Part shown: piece by piece, positions 34,090 through 43,500 of the stretch
How positions within the stretch are numbered: position 1 is the first letter of the stretch
How the letters are laid out: every line of letters starts with the position of its first letter
From: Verrucomicrobiota bacterium
GTDB lineage: Bacteria > Verrucomicrobiota > Verrucomicrobiia > Opitutales > Opitutaceae
Direction of reading: 5' to 3'
NCBI GenBank assembly: GCA_023432225.1
Contig: JAEYUW010000015.1
Coordinates: forward strand, 1-51,443
Length of the DNA: 51,443 nucleotides
The notes under the pieces: generated by a model
What the model was told of the DNA's origin: nothing
Seen by the model: only the letters and a program-made list of their open reading frames with translations
Database searches by the model: none
Program-made: the position numbers and the translations under genes

Positions 34090-34793
34090 CCGAGCTCGCC
34101 GGCATTTCCGGACCGGGCACGGCGTTCCTCGCCGGTCTCGTCACCAGCCTGCACTGCGCCGGCATGTGCGGGCCGCTCGCGTGCGCCGTGATGCCGGCCG
34201 CGCGCGACGATGCGGACCCGCAGACCGTCAGCACGGTCTACCACGTGTCGCGCCTGCTCGGTTACGGCGCGCTCGGCGCGCTCGCGGGTGGCGTGGGGCG
34301 CTTGCCGCTCAATTTCCTCAGCGACGATGTCGTGCGCTACCTGCCGTGGCTGCTCGTGTTGTTCTTCATCGCCGTGGCGATCCGCTTCGATCAACGCCTG
34401 CCGCGCCTGCCGATCCTCGGCCGCGCCTATGGGTGGGTGGCGGGCCATTTGCGCGGCTCGCAAAACCGTTCGCGCGTGCGCGCGGCCGCGGCGCTCGGAC
34501 TCGCGACGCCGCTGCTGCCATGCGGGCCGCTGTATTTTCTCGTTTCGCTGGCGTTGCTCTCGGGCTCGGCCGTGCGCGGCGCGGAGACGCTGCTGGCGTT
34601 CGGCCTCGGCACGGTGCCGCTGCTCTGGTTTGCGCAGACCAACTACCACTGGCTGCGGCTGAAGCTCGGGCCGGTGTGGATGGCGCGCGCGCAGACGACG
34701 CTCGCCCTCGTGATCGCGGGCATTCTCGCGTGGCGCTTGCGCTCGACGCTCGGGTTCGCCGGGCCCGACGTAAACAATTTTGTCTGCCACTGA
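34086..34793 (+). CDS. TauE/SafE or UreH-like membrane protein of the cbb3 cluster
   Basis: Polytopic membrane protein, 235 residues from the ATG at 34086, with about six helices. The opening LVTSLHCAGMCGPLACA is the CxxxC-containing motif of the UreH/DsbD-like transmembrane fold (often annotated sulfite exporter TauE/SafE), and ALGLATPLLPCGPLYFLVSLAL repeats the pattern in the second half. In cbb3 clusters such proteins are usually placed with CcoI and CcoG and are thought to assist copper handling. The C-terminus ends in a CH pair. It overlaps the previous gene by 4 bp and ends 1 bp before the CcoI ATG. Confidence 0.87.
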   Translation: MTELAGISGPGTAFLAGLVTSLHCAGMCGPLACAVMPAARDDADPQTVSTVYHVSRLLGYGALGALAGGVGRLPLNFLSDDVVRYLPWLLVLFFIAVAIRFDQRLPRLPILGRAYGWVAGHLRGSQNRSRVRAAAALGLATPLLPCGPLYFLVSLALLSGSAVRGAETLLAFGLGTVPLLWFAQTNYHWLRLKLGPVWMARAQTTLALVIAGILAWRLRSTLGFAGPDVNNFVCH

Positions 34794-34794
34794 G

Positions 34795-37299
34795 ATGTCC
34801 CAGTCATCGACATCTCGCACGGATTGGGTGGACGGGGGCGCAGCCCCGACAGAGGTGCGTGGACCTCGTGTCGGCAGGACTTCCTCCGTCCACTCTTGCC
34901 GTCACTGCGGTGCGCCGCTGGCGACTGCCGCCGCGCAGGAGGCCGGCTTCTGTTGCTCAGGCTGCACCTACGTTTACCGGCTCGTGCATGAGCAAGGGCT
35001 CGAGGGCTACTACAAGATCCGCGATTCCGTCATCGCGCCGGTCGACCAGACCGTGTTCCAGCCGCGCGACTTCACCTGGCTCGCCGAACTTCAACAGGCC
35101 GCCGAGCAAGCGCCTTCGCCGGAACTGACGCTCGAACTTCAAGGCATCTCGTGCGCGGGGTGCGTGTGGCTCATCGAGAAAATTTTCCACAAGCACACCG
35201 GGGCGCTCTTCATCGAGACCGACGCGCAGCTCGGCCGCATGCGCTTCCGTTGGGAGCGCGGCAAGTTCGATGCGACGGAGTTCGCGCGCGCGCTGCAATC
35301 GTTCAACTACCTCGTCGGTCCGCCGGGCGAGGAGCCGGCCGTGCCGGAAAGCAAGTTCCTCATTCGCCGCATCGGCCTCTGTGCCGCGTTTGCGATGAAC
35401 ATCATGCTGTTCGCGCTGCCGGCGTATTTCGGCATGGAGCGGACGTTCGCCTACGCGCGGCTCTTCGACACGCTGGCGATGGCCTGCGCGACGCTCAGCG
35501 TGTTGGCGGGCGGCACGTATTTCATCGGGCGCGCGGCGCGCGCGTTGCGCGATCGGGTGATGCACATCGATCTGCCGATCGCGGTCGGCATCATCGGCTC
35601 CTACGCCGGCTCCCTCTACGGCTGGCTGACGGGCAATCACTCGATCGTCTACTTCGACTTCGTCGGCACCTTCATCGTGTTGATGCTGTTCGGCCGGTGG
35701 GCGCAGGTCGTGGCCGTCGAACGCAACCGCCGGCGCCTGCTCACGACCAACGCGCGTCCGCAAAAAGTGGCCGTCGACACGCCGCGCGGCGCGGTTGACC
35801 GCCCGGTCGAGGAACTCGCCGCCGGCGACGTTTACACGGTGCGCTCGGGGCAGGTGATTCCGGTGGAATCGCACCTCGAGTCGACGGCCGCGACGCTCGG
35901 CACGGCATGGATCAGCGGCGAGGCGGACCCGCGCGAAGCTCGCGCCGGTGCGCGCGTGCAATCCGGCGCGCTGAATCTTTCGCGCGGCGCGATTCGCCTG
36001 CGCGCGCTGCAACCCTGGCACGCGGCGCTGCTCGCGCAGCTGTTGCGGCCGACGGGGCGCGATCAATTTCGCCACCGCCTGCTCGAGCGCGTCGTGACGG
36101 GTTATCTCGTCGGCATCTTCGTCGTCGCGACGGCGACGGCGATCGGCTGGTGGATCGCGAAGCACGACGTGGCGCTGATGTGGTCGGCCGTCACGGCGGT
36201 GCTGGTGGTTTCCTGTCCGTGTGCGATCGGCCTCGCGTATCCGCTGGCGGACGAGATGGCGACAGTGGCGCTGCGCCGTTTCGGCGTGTTTGTCCGCGAG
36301 AACGACCTGTTCCCGCGCCTCACGCGTTTGCGCAAAATCATTTTCGACAAGACCGGCACCCTGACGCTGGAGACGCCGGTGCTCGCGAATCCGGAGGCGT
36401 TGCACGCGCTGTCGCCGCAGGCGCGGGCCGCGCTGCACGCCCTCGTGCGAGACAACCCGCACCCGATCAGCCAGTGCCTGAACGAGAACCTGCTCGCCGA
36501 CGGACTCGTGAACGGTCTCGAGCCCGCGTCGAGCGAAGTGCACGAGGAAACCGGCTTCGGCGTGACGCTCCGCACCGCGCTCGGCCAGTGGACGCTCGGC
36601 CGCCCCGGCTGGCGCGGTTGTAGGGCGGGGTCTCCTGACCCCGCCGGTGGAGCAAGTGCCGCGCTCGCGGCGGGGGCGGGAGACCCCGCCCTACAGAATG
36701 GTGGGCACGATACGGAGTTTGCCTGCGATGGCGTCGTGCTCGCGCGTTTCAAGTTCACCGACTCGGTGCGGCCGGGCGCGCGCGAGGAGATTGCGGCGCT
36801 GCACGCGGCGGGTTTCGAGACGTTCATCCTGAGCGGCGATCGGCGCGAGAAGGTCGCGGCGATGGCCGAGGGACTCGCGATTCCCGCGATGAATGCGGTG
36901 GCCGAAGCTTCGCCGACGGAGAAGGCGCAGTGGGTGCAGCGCACCGATCGGCAGGACACATTGATGCTCGGTGATGGCGCGAACGACTCGCTGGCGTTCG
37001 ATGCGGCGTTCGTGCGCGGCACGCCGGTGGTGCATCGCGGCGTGCTCGAGGGGAAGGCAGATTTTTATTATCTCGGCCGCGGGCTCGATGGGCTGCGCCG
37101 GATGTTCGCGGTGAACGAAACGCGCCGTCGCACGCAGCTCGTGTTGATCGTTTTCTCCGTCGTCTACAATTGCACGACGGTGACGCTGGCGGCGCTGGGC
37201 CACATGAATCCGCTCATCGCGGCGGTCATCATGCCGGCGAGCTCACTGCTGAGCCTGCTGGTCGTCGGCGTCGGCATGCGGCGCTGGACGGTGCGGTAG
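34795..37299 (+). CDS. ccoI: CcoI-type copper-exporting P1B ATPase with in-frame repeats
   Basis: Copper-transporting ATPase that supplies copper for cbb3 assembly, 834 residues. An N-terminal zinc-ribbon-like part (CRHCG...FCCSGC, about 34-57) precedes an HMA domain with GISCAGC (117-123). Then come eight membrane helices with the CPC metal motif (474-476), the phosphorylation loop FDKTGTLT (Asp518), HP motif NPHPISQCL and hinge GDGAND. Residues 609-634 are a Gly/Ala/Pro-rich insertion in the nucleotide-binding domain, encoded by a palindromic repeat (36619-36696); residues about 12-33 may be a second repeat-derived insertion. The TAG stop overlaps the GTAG of a downstream repeat. Start ATG 34795. 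Confidence 0.94.
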   Translation: MSQSSTSRTDWVDGGAAPTEVRGPRVGRTSSVHSCRHCGAPLATAAAQEAGFCCSGCTYVYRLVHEQGLEGYYKIRDSVIAPVDQTVFQPRDFTWLAELQQAAEQAPSPELTLELQGISCAGCVWLIEKIFHKHTGALFIETDAQLGRMRFRWERGKFDATEFARALQSFNYLVGPPGEEPAVPESKFLIRRIGLCAAFAMNIMLFALPAYFGMERTFAYARLFDTLAMACATLSVLAGGTYFIGRAARALRDRVMHIDLPIAVGIIGSYAGSLYGWLTGNHSIVYFDFVGTFIVLMLFGRWAQVVAVERNRRRLLTTNARPQKVAVDTPRGAVDRPVEELAAGDVYTVRSGQVIPVESHLESTAATLGTAWISGEADPREARAGARVQSGALNLSRGAIRLRALQPWHAALLAQLLRPTGRDQFRHRLLERVVTGYLVGIFVVATATAIGWWIAKHDVALMWSAVTAVLVVSCPCAIGLAYPLADEMATVALRRFGVFVRENDLFPRLTRLRKIIFDKTGTLTLETPVLANPEALHALSPQARAALHALVRDNPHPISQCLNENLLADGLVNGLEPASSEVHEETGFGVTLRTALGQWTLGRPGWRGCRAGSPDPAGGASAALAAGAGDPALQNGGHDTEFACDGVVLARFKFTDSVRPGAREEIAALHAAGFETFILSGDRREKVAAMAEGLAIPAMNAVAEASPTEKAQWVQRTDRQDTLMLGDGANDSLAFDAAFVRGTPVVHRGVLEGKADFYYLGRGLDGLRRMFAVNETRRRTQLVLIVFSVVYNCTTVTLAALGHMNPLIAAVIMPASSLLSLLVVGVGMRRWTVR
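34828..34893. repeat. Possible repeat-derived insertion in the 5-prime end of ccoI
   Basis: GTGGACGG (34828-34835) and CCGTCCAC (34886-34893) are inverted repeats flanking 50 bp that contain GGGGC/GCCCC and GAGGT/ACCTC pairs. They encode the low-complexity stretch before CRHCG in CcoI. The GTAG end typical of the other elements is absent. Confidence 0.4.
36619..36696. repeat. REP-like inverted pair inside ccoI (family G)
   Basis: Left arm 36619-36645 begins TGTAGGGCGGGGTCTCC; right arm 36669-36695 is its complement with two mismatches and ends CCCCGCCCTACA. Each arm has its own GGCGGGGTC..GACCCCGCC palindrome. The 78-bp block is a multiple of three, reads through without a stop, and encodes 26 residues in the nucleotide-binding domain of CcoI. 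Confidence 0.85.
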
Positions 37300-37387
37300 G
37301 ACCGGCTTCAGCCGGTCCAGGTGGGTGTTGAGCGAGAGCTCAGTGCGCGAACGGAGGTTCGCCCGGCCCGGCTGAAGCCGGCCCTAC
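37296..37387. repeat. REP-like inverted pair, family C, supplying two stop codons
   Basis: Left unit 37296-37318 begins GTAGGACCGGCTTCAGCCGG and matches the inverted unit at 21854-21877; right unit 37365-37387 is inverted and ends GCCGGCCCTAC. The ccoI stop TAG (37297-37299) is inside the left GTAG and the SGNH hydrolase stop TAG (37386-37384, minus strand) inside the right one. The 46-bp spacer holds nothing recognisable. Confidence 0.87.
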
Positions 37388-38019
37388 GGTTGCGCCACAA
37401 GCGCGTTCACGACGGCTTCGGCGAAGGCTTCGTGACCGAGTGGGCCGACGTGGACCAAGTCATGCGCGATCTCGGTCGGGGTGTGCGCCGTGAGCAGCCG
37501 GTTGATGATGGCCTGCGTGTCGACGAAGATCGCGCCGTGGCGCGGAGCGAGGTGAGCGACGATCGCGCCGAACTCGTCCATGCGGCGACGCATCGGGTCG
37601 TCGCGGTTCGGTTCGACGTAGAACGGCGTCAGCACGAGCAGCGCACGCACGCGCGGACGGGCCGCGGCGAGCAATTGACCGAGGGTGTGCTCGTATTCCG
37701 CATGCGGGACGGCTTCGTGTTTTCGCTGCGGGTCGAAGTAACGCCAGACGTCGTTGATGCCGATCATCACCGAGAGCCAGTCGGGTTTGGGGTCGAGCGC
37801 GTCGCGCTGCCAGCGCGCGGCCAGGTCGCGCACGGTGTGCCCGCCGATGCCGCGGTTCAGCACCTCGAAGCGACGGTCCGGAAAACGCGTGGCGAGTTTT
37901 TGCGCGGTGAGCGCGACGTAGCCGTGGCCGAGGGCGGTGGCGTAGTCGGGTGAGTCGGGACTCGGCCGACCCCATTCAGTGATGGAGTCGCCGATCATTA
38001 CGAGGCGGGTGGGGCTCAT
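37384..38019 (-). CDS. SGNH/GDSL-family hydrolase
   Basis: Serine esterase of the SGNH fold, 211 residues from the ATG at 38019. All four blocks are present: block I VMIGDSITEWG (Ser nucleophile), block II GIGGHTVRDL (Gly), block III GINDVWR (Asn) and block V DLVHVGPLGH (Asp and His). No signal peptide, so cytoplasmic. The family includes carbohydrate acetylesterases, and its place at the end of a mannoside-use locus makes deacetylation of imported oligosaccharides plausible; that is inference. The frame upstream of 38019 has no homology. Its stop codon lies in a repeat. Confidence 0.9.
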   Translation of the reverse strand: MSPTRLVMIGDSITEWGRPSPDSPDYATALGHGYVALTAQKLATRFPDRRFEVLNRGIGGHTVRDLAARWQRDALDPKPDWLSVMIGINDVWRYFDPQRKHEAVPHAEYEHTLGQLLAAARPRVRALLVLTPFYVEPNRDDPMRRRMDEFGAIVAHLAPRHGAIFVDTQAIINRLLTAHTPTEIAHDLVHVGPLGHEAFAEAVVNALVAQP

Positions 38020-38125
38020 TGAGGGGCGATAAGAGCGATTCGGGGAAGCGCCATTTCTAGGCGACGAACGCTCGAAGGCCACGACAAAGCAGCCGCGAAA
38101 AATTTCCCGCGCGTCGCGGCGAAAA

Positions 38126-40204
38126 TCAGAGTCGGCGCGCCAACACGACCGCGGTGTGGCGCAGGACCGGCGGTGTGGGCAGACGGAGAGTGCCGCCGGT
38201 GTGTTCAACAGTGGCGGAGCCCGTCGGCGCGCCTTTCGCGGTGTCCCACCAACTCACGTCCCATGTGCCTGCGGGAACATCGTCCAACACGAGCGTGGCG
38301 CTTGCGGGTGATGCAGGAGCGAGCGTGTAGAGATTGGTGCGGTGACGCACCCAGAGCGCGATGAAGCGATCGTTGCGGCGTCCGATTGCGGCGAGCGCGG
38401 GCACGGTGACGCCGAGGTCGATCTCCTCCACCTGCACCCAGTCGGACGCGCCGGTGTTTTCGACGGTGATCGCATGTGCTCCCGCGCGGAGCGGCACGGC
38501 GAGCGTGGCGGGGAATTGGTCGCTGTGCGCCCAAGTGCCTTCGGCGGCGGGTTGGCCGTCGACGAGCACGCGCAGCGCGCCGCCTTTTTCGGCGACGCCG
38601 GCGATCGTGAGGCGCAGCGTGGTTTCGCTCGGCAGGTTCACGTGAAACACACCGCGACTCGGAAAGCCGTCCGTCGCTTCCGATTCGGGCGTGACGAAGA
38701 CGGCGGGCCAGTCGCCGAGTTCGAGTGGTTCGCGGCCGTCGAGCGGAAGGGTGAATTCCTTCGCGGGGCGGCGTTGCCAGTGCTGGGTGCCGGCGAGCGC
38801 GAGCGGCACGCGGGGCTCGCCCTCGACTGCGGCGGAAAACGGCTGCAGATCACGATGACGGGTCCAGCCGGAGAGGGCGACGAAGCGGTGGACTGCGCCG
38901 ATCTCGGAGAGACGGGCGGTGTCGCGGAGCTTCCCGCCTTCCCAGATTTGCGCGGGCGATTGCCCCACGCCCATCAGGCTGGCCCAAACGGCGGGTGGCT
39001 CGATCAGGCCGGACTTCTTGACTTCCGGAGAGGCGCGGAGGTGGTCGTCGCCGAACTCGCCGTAGAACACCGGCCGCGTGTCGCCGTCGCGGCGCGGCGC
39101 GAAGGTGCGCGCGGCGGCGATGAGGTGAGCGCTGTAGAGGTGCGGCTGGAGGAAATCCATCGACGCGTAGATCGGGCTGCGCAGATCTTCGGTGCTCGTG
39201 GTGATCGGGTGCGCGTAGACATCAACGGAGCGGATGAACTTCGCCATGTCGTCGTGCCAGCGCGCGACGGCGGCTTCGCTACGGTCGAGTTTCAGGGCGT
39301 CGACCCAGTGGACTTCGTTGAAGAGTTCCCACGCAAAGAGGGCGGGCGACCAGCTCCAGCGGGCGACGATGTAGCGGTATTTCAGCGCGGTGAGCAGACG
39401 CGCGGTGGGGTCGGTGAAGAAATCGGCGGGCGACTGCAGAAAACCGCCGGGGTGCGCGGCGTTCCACGGGTGGTCGGCCCAGTTGGAGTTCACGGTGGTG
39501 CTGAACTGGCCGTGGTGTTGGAGCACGAGTTGGACGTAGACGCCGTGCTCTTCGGCGGCGGCGAGCAAGGCGTCCCAGCGCGCGGCGACGGTCGGATCGA
39601 TGCCGCCCGGCGGAATGGCCGCGCCGTCTTCGGGGCGAACCCAGTCGAGGTTGGTGCGGCCCCAGTGGGACATCCACACGCGCATCCAATTCAAATTCGC
39701 GGCGGCGAAGGCGGCGAAGGTTTCGCGATAGTAGCCGACCACGTCCGCGGAGTGCGCCCACGCGACGTTGGCGCCGATGGGCAGGAAGGCGCGGCCGTCG
39801 GCGCGGGTGAAACCGGTGAGGTGGCGCGGATCGACACGAACGGGCGGGAGGCGGAGGCGGATTTTGTTTTCGAAGGTCGACTCGGAGCGCGGCGTGGTGG
39901 CGATGGGCGTGGCGGGTTGGCCGCGCGAGCTTTCGAGGATGTTGCCGAGGCGATACGTGCCAATTTCGTCGGGGCGGGCGTGGACGGCGTAGACTTGCTG
40001 GCCGACGTAGAAGACGGGAAGCAGATGGGTGCGGCCGGTGGGCGTGATGATCTCGGCCCAGAGTTCGCGGGCGAAGGGATTGACGATCTGCGCCGAGGGC
40101 GGGACGGCGAACTCGAATCGCACAGGACTGGCCCGGAGGACGCTGACGAGCGACAGGGCAACCAGCAGCGCGAAGAGCGGACGACGCGAAACAAAGCGAA
40201 GCAT
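38126..40204 (-). CDS. Secreted GH5-like glycoside hydrolase with DUF5060-type N-terminus
   Basis: Exported glycosidase of 692 residues, started at the ATG at 40204 with a signal peptide (MLRFVSRRPLFALLVALSL... to about 25). A beta domain of the DUF5060 type (FEFAVPPSAQIVNPFARELW...GTYRLG, about 27-130) leads into a (beta/alpha)8 domain: FLPIGANVAWAH, NLNWMRVWMSHW, acid/base Glu297 in WELFNEVHW and nucleophile Glu383 in VFYGEFGDDH. A C-terminal carbohydrate-binding-like beta region follows (about 480-690). The two-glutamate layout is that of clan GH-A (GH5-like), which includes mannanases and other endo-glycosidases. The exact family needs a profile search. Confidence 0.85.
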   Translation of the reverse strand: MLRFVSRRPLFALLVALSLVSVLRASPVRFEFAVPPSAQIVNPFARELWAEIITPTGRTHLLPVFYVGQQVYAVHARPDEIGTYRLGNILESSRGQPATPIATTPRSESTFENKIRLRLPPVRVDPRHLTGFTRADGRAFLPIGANVAWAHSADVVGYYRETFAAFAAANLNWMRVWMSHWGRTNLDWVRPEDGAAIPPGGIDPTVAARWDALLAAAEEHGVYVQLVLQHHGQFSTTVNSNWADHPWNAAHPGGFLQSPADFFTDPTARLLTALKYRYIVARWSWSPALFAWELFNEVHWVDALKLDRSEAAVARWHDDMAKFIRSVDVYAHPITTSTEDLRSPIYASMDFLQPHLYSAHLIAAARTFAPRRDGDTRPVFYGEFGDDHLRASPEVKKSGLIEPPAVWASLMGVGQSPAQIWEGGKLRDTARLSEIGAVHRFVALSGWTRHRDLQPFSAAVEGEPRVPLALAGTQHWQRRPAKEFTLPLDGREPLELGDWPAVFVTPESEATDGFPSRGVFHVNLPSETTLRLTIAGVAEKGGALRVLVDGQPAAEGTWAHSDQFPATLAVPLRAGAHAITVENTGASDWVQVEEIDLGVTVPALAAIGRRNDRFIALWVRHRTNLYTLAPASPASATLVLDDVPAGTWDVSWWDTAKGAPTGSATVEHTGGTLRLPTPPVLRHTAVVLARRL

Positions 40205-40311
40205 GACGGGGTTGGGGGCGTGCACTATCGCACAACGCGAGGGTGAGGGAAAATGAGTTTGGTTGGAACGGAATTGAGAGCGATCGCGCGCGCGCGGGCG
40301 AGGCGGTGGGG

Positions 40312-40475
40312 TAGCGGAATTCGTCAGGATTTCGCCGCGGCGCGAGGATCGCAGCGTTGTAGCGGAACGCGTCAGCGTTTCGTGGTTCGCACGAGCGAAA
40401 AACTTACGTGTCCCGCTACTCCGCGGGCCAGGCCGTGAATAAGCGGGTTGGAGCGAAGCCTCACGGCTTCCGCTA
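40312..40475. repeat. Cluster of three family A half-units in the gap 40205-40577
   Basis: TAGCGGAA-tt-CGTCAG-ga-TTTCGC (40312-40335), TAGCGGAA-cg-CGTCAG-cg-TTTCG (40360-40382) and an inverted unit (40453-40475, ending GGCTTCCGCTA). All match the half-units at 7181-7234, with the same covarying dinucleotides. The cluster fills most of the 373-bp stretch between the GH5-like gene and the TonB receptor gene; no ORF of note is there, only this cluster and the two hairpins at 40486-40564. Confidence 0.75.
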
Positions 40476-40485
40476 CAGGGCGGCT

Positions 40486-40523
40486 AAAAACAAAGAGGCG
40501 CCGGAATTGCTTCCGACGCCTCT
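40486..40523 (-). terminator. Terminator of the TonB receptor gene
   Basis: AGAGGCG-c-CGGAA and its complement TTCCG-a-CGCCTCT (40494-40523) form a hairpin, followed on the minus strand by TTTGTTTTT. Convincing intrinsic terminator. Confidence 0.88.
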
Positions 40524-40534
40524 TGCAACCTGAG

Positions 40535-40564
40535 ACCTGCGCTCAACCCCAGTAGAGCGCAGGT
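40535..40564 (-). other. Second hairpin after the TonB receptor stop
   Basis: ACCTGCGCTC (40535-40544) and GAGCGCAGGT (40555-40564) pair perfectly around a 10-nt loop, 13 bp after the stop codon at 40578. It has no T-run of its own; it may stabilise the 3-prime end of the transcript. Confidence 0.55.
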
Positions 40565-40577
40565 TTCTGTATGAACC

Positions 40578-43500
40578 TCAGAACGTGAACGTGTTCGTGA
40601 CCTGCCAGATCATGCCTTCCTGGATGCGGGAGAGGGCCGTCGTGCCGTCGGGCTGGATGTTGACCGGCACGAGATGGGTCTTCTCGAACGCATTGCGGAC
40701 GTTGACCTGGATGCGCCAGCCAACCTTGTCGGAGAGCTTGCGCTGGTAGCCGACCCAGAAGTCGAAGTGGTCGTCGGTCGGGCCGTAGAAGGGCTTCTGG
40801 ATGTCGAGGACATCCTTGGTCTGGTCGTAGGCGTAGCCGAGGACGCGCTTGTCTTCCCAGCGGTAAGCGAGGCCGACGTTCACATCCTTGAGCACGCCTT
40901 CACGGAAGTTGTAGTTCGTGACGGTGTTGAAGCGCCACGGCGCAACTTCGGGAACCTGGCTGCCGATCTGCGCCTGGAGGACGGCGTAGGGAGCGAGGAT
41001 GGTGTCGGCCCAGACCTTGCGGGCGGTGTCGCCGCCCCAGATGCGGATGAGGCCCGCATCGCCGGCGAGGAACTTCGTGTAGGTGTCGATCCACGTTTGG
41101 ATCGTCGGGCTGATGGCGTCGCGGGTGGCTTCGGTCTTGGAGAAATTCACGGCGACAGACCAGTTCTTGGTGGGCTGGGCGGTGATTTCGAACTCGAGGC
41201 CCTTCGAGGTGGTGTCGACGGAAGCGACGGGGCCACCGCCGAAGCTCTTCAGACGGCCGGCATAGGCGGGCTGGAGGCCGAGGTTGATGGCACCCTGGCC
41301 ATCCACGCCGTAGGCCGGAACCGCTGCGTAACGCTGGGCGTTGGTGGTGGCGGCGCGCATGGCGGCGACATTCAGGCCCAGGCCGTATTCGTCGGCGAAG
41401 CCTTGGGAGAGCGGGAAGTTTTTGAAGAAATCATTCACGATCGCCTGAATGCGGGCCGGGTCCGGATTGCCGGAGGCGTCGGTCGCGATACCGTTCCACG
41501 GCCAGCCCCAGTTGCCTTGGCGGAGCTGCGGATCGGCGATACCGTCGAGCGCGGCGAGCGCGTGGGTGGCGCCCCAATAGGGGAGAGCCCAGGCGTAGTA
41601 GAGATTGCCGGAGAAGCCCGCGCTGTCCGCTTGGAGCGTGGCGTTCTTCATCTTGGTCTCATACTTCGTGACCTTGAAGGTCAGGCGATCGTCGAGCGTG
41701 CTGAGCACGATACCGTAGTCCTTCGTCTCGGCTTCGGGATTGGCGATGGCGTTACCGAAGATGTCGCCGCGCGGAGCGTCGGCTTTGAAGTTTTCGGAAC
41801 GGTTGGCGAAGAGGCTGATGCTCGAGCCGAGCGGCATCTTGGTGCGAATGCCGCGGGGAGTGTGGACGACGACGCCCCAGCTCTTGGTCTCGCCGGCAAC
41901 ATCGCGGAGGTTCGCGGTGGCCTTGCTGTAGTCGGTGCTCGAGACGTTGTTCGCGAGCTTCACACCGGAGCGGTTGTCGGTGGAGACTTCGTCGCGGCGC
42001 CAGCCGAAGGTGGGGACGATGTTACCGTCCCAGAGGTAACCCTGCCAAATGAAGGCCTTCGACTCGATGTCGAACTTCTGGAACTGGGTGTCGGAGTAGA
42101 GCAGCGCGCGGTCGCCCGGGTTGTCGTAGTTCAGCACGCGGTAGGTGCCGTTGCGCCAGCCGACGTAGTTGGAGGGAAGGTCGCCCTGCGTGCCGGTCGT
42201 GACGATCGGGTTGCCGCTGCCGTCGTAGTCGATGTAGGTGCCGGGAGCGGACGGATCGACGTTCGAGTTCCAGTGCGGATCGAAGAAGCGGATCGCGAGA
42301 TTGCCGTTCGGATCGATGACGGTGTTGACCGGGCTGAGGCCGGCGCCGGAGGCGGTGGAACGGCTCAGGAGGGAGGGCCCGAGATAGGAGATCCAGTCAT
42401 ACTGACGCTCGCCGGTGGTGATGCTGGCGTTCAGGCCTTGGGAGGTGTTGAACGCGGGATCGGAAGCCCAGCGGGCGAAGGAGCGCTGGTCGGTTTCCTT
42501 GGATTCCTTGGACCAGAGGCCGGTGAAGACGTGGCGGCCGAGAAGCTTGGAGGCCCAGCTCTTGCCGAAGTAGTCTTCGGTGTTGATGTCGGCGAAGGCG
42601 GTGAGGCGCTTGTTGTCGCGTTCGATGTAGTTCTCCGTGTTGCCGTATTGGCCGGAGTTGCCGACGTAGGGGCGGCCGACGTTCGGGTTGGCCGTGCCGT
42701 CCATGCGGTGCGTGTTGATGTCGACGCCGATGATGTATTGGTCGCCGTTGAGGAAGGCGAGTTGGCCGTCGTTGTATTCCTGGCGATCGTAGACGAACTC
42801 GAAGCCGACGCGATCGTTGAGGAAGGTCTGGGCGACGGAGAGGTTGGCGGCGTTCCAGTCCTGCCACTCGCGCTTGTTGTTTCCGTCGATCAGATTGTTG
42901 TAGAAGTCGTAGATCGAGGGATCGGAGAGCGAAACGTTGGAGTAGTATTTGCCACCGGGAATCGCGACGCGGGCGAAGTTGTTGTAGGTAGTGATTGCCC
43001 AGAGTTTGGCGAACTCGATACCGGCGATGGGGGTCGTCTTGCTGCCGGCGCCGATCGGGGTGCCGTTGGCTTTCGGCGTCATGCTGTAGAGCAGGCCGGT
43101 GCCGTCGTAGAACGAGGAGAGGTTCGGGTTGCCCATGCGGCCGAACGAGCCTTCGCGGAACCACGGATACATCGTGTTGGCGGCGCCACCGTAGTTGTTG
43201 GCCCATTGGTCCCACGTAACGAGCGGGTTCAAGGTGAGCTTGTTCGGGTTGGCGACGCCGTTGGTCGTGCCGCTCTTGAACCAGGGCGTGATGCCGTCGA
43301 TGGGCGGCAGCGAGCGCGGGCGGTTGGCGTTGACGTTGCCGTTCTCGAAGTTGGCGCGGATCGTCGTGTGGGCGCCTTCACCGAAGAGCTTCGGCTCGTA
43401 GCGCATGGCGGCGAAGAGGCGCTTGTCGTGATTATACGCGGGCTTCTGCTGATACTTCGTTTCGTCGTCGAGGAGGGCGACGCGGAAGGCCAGTTCGTTC

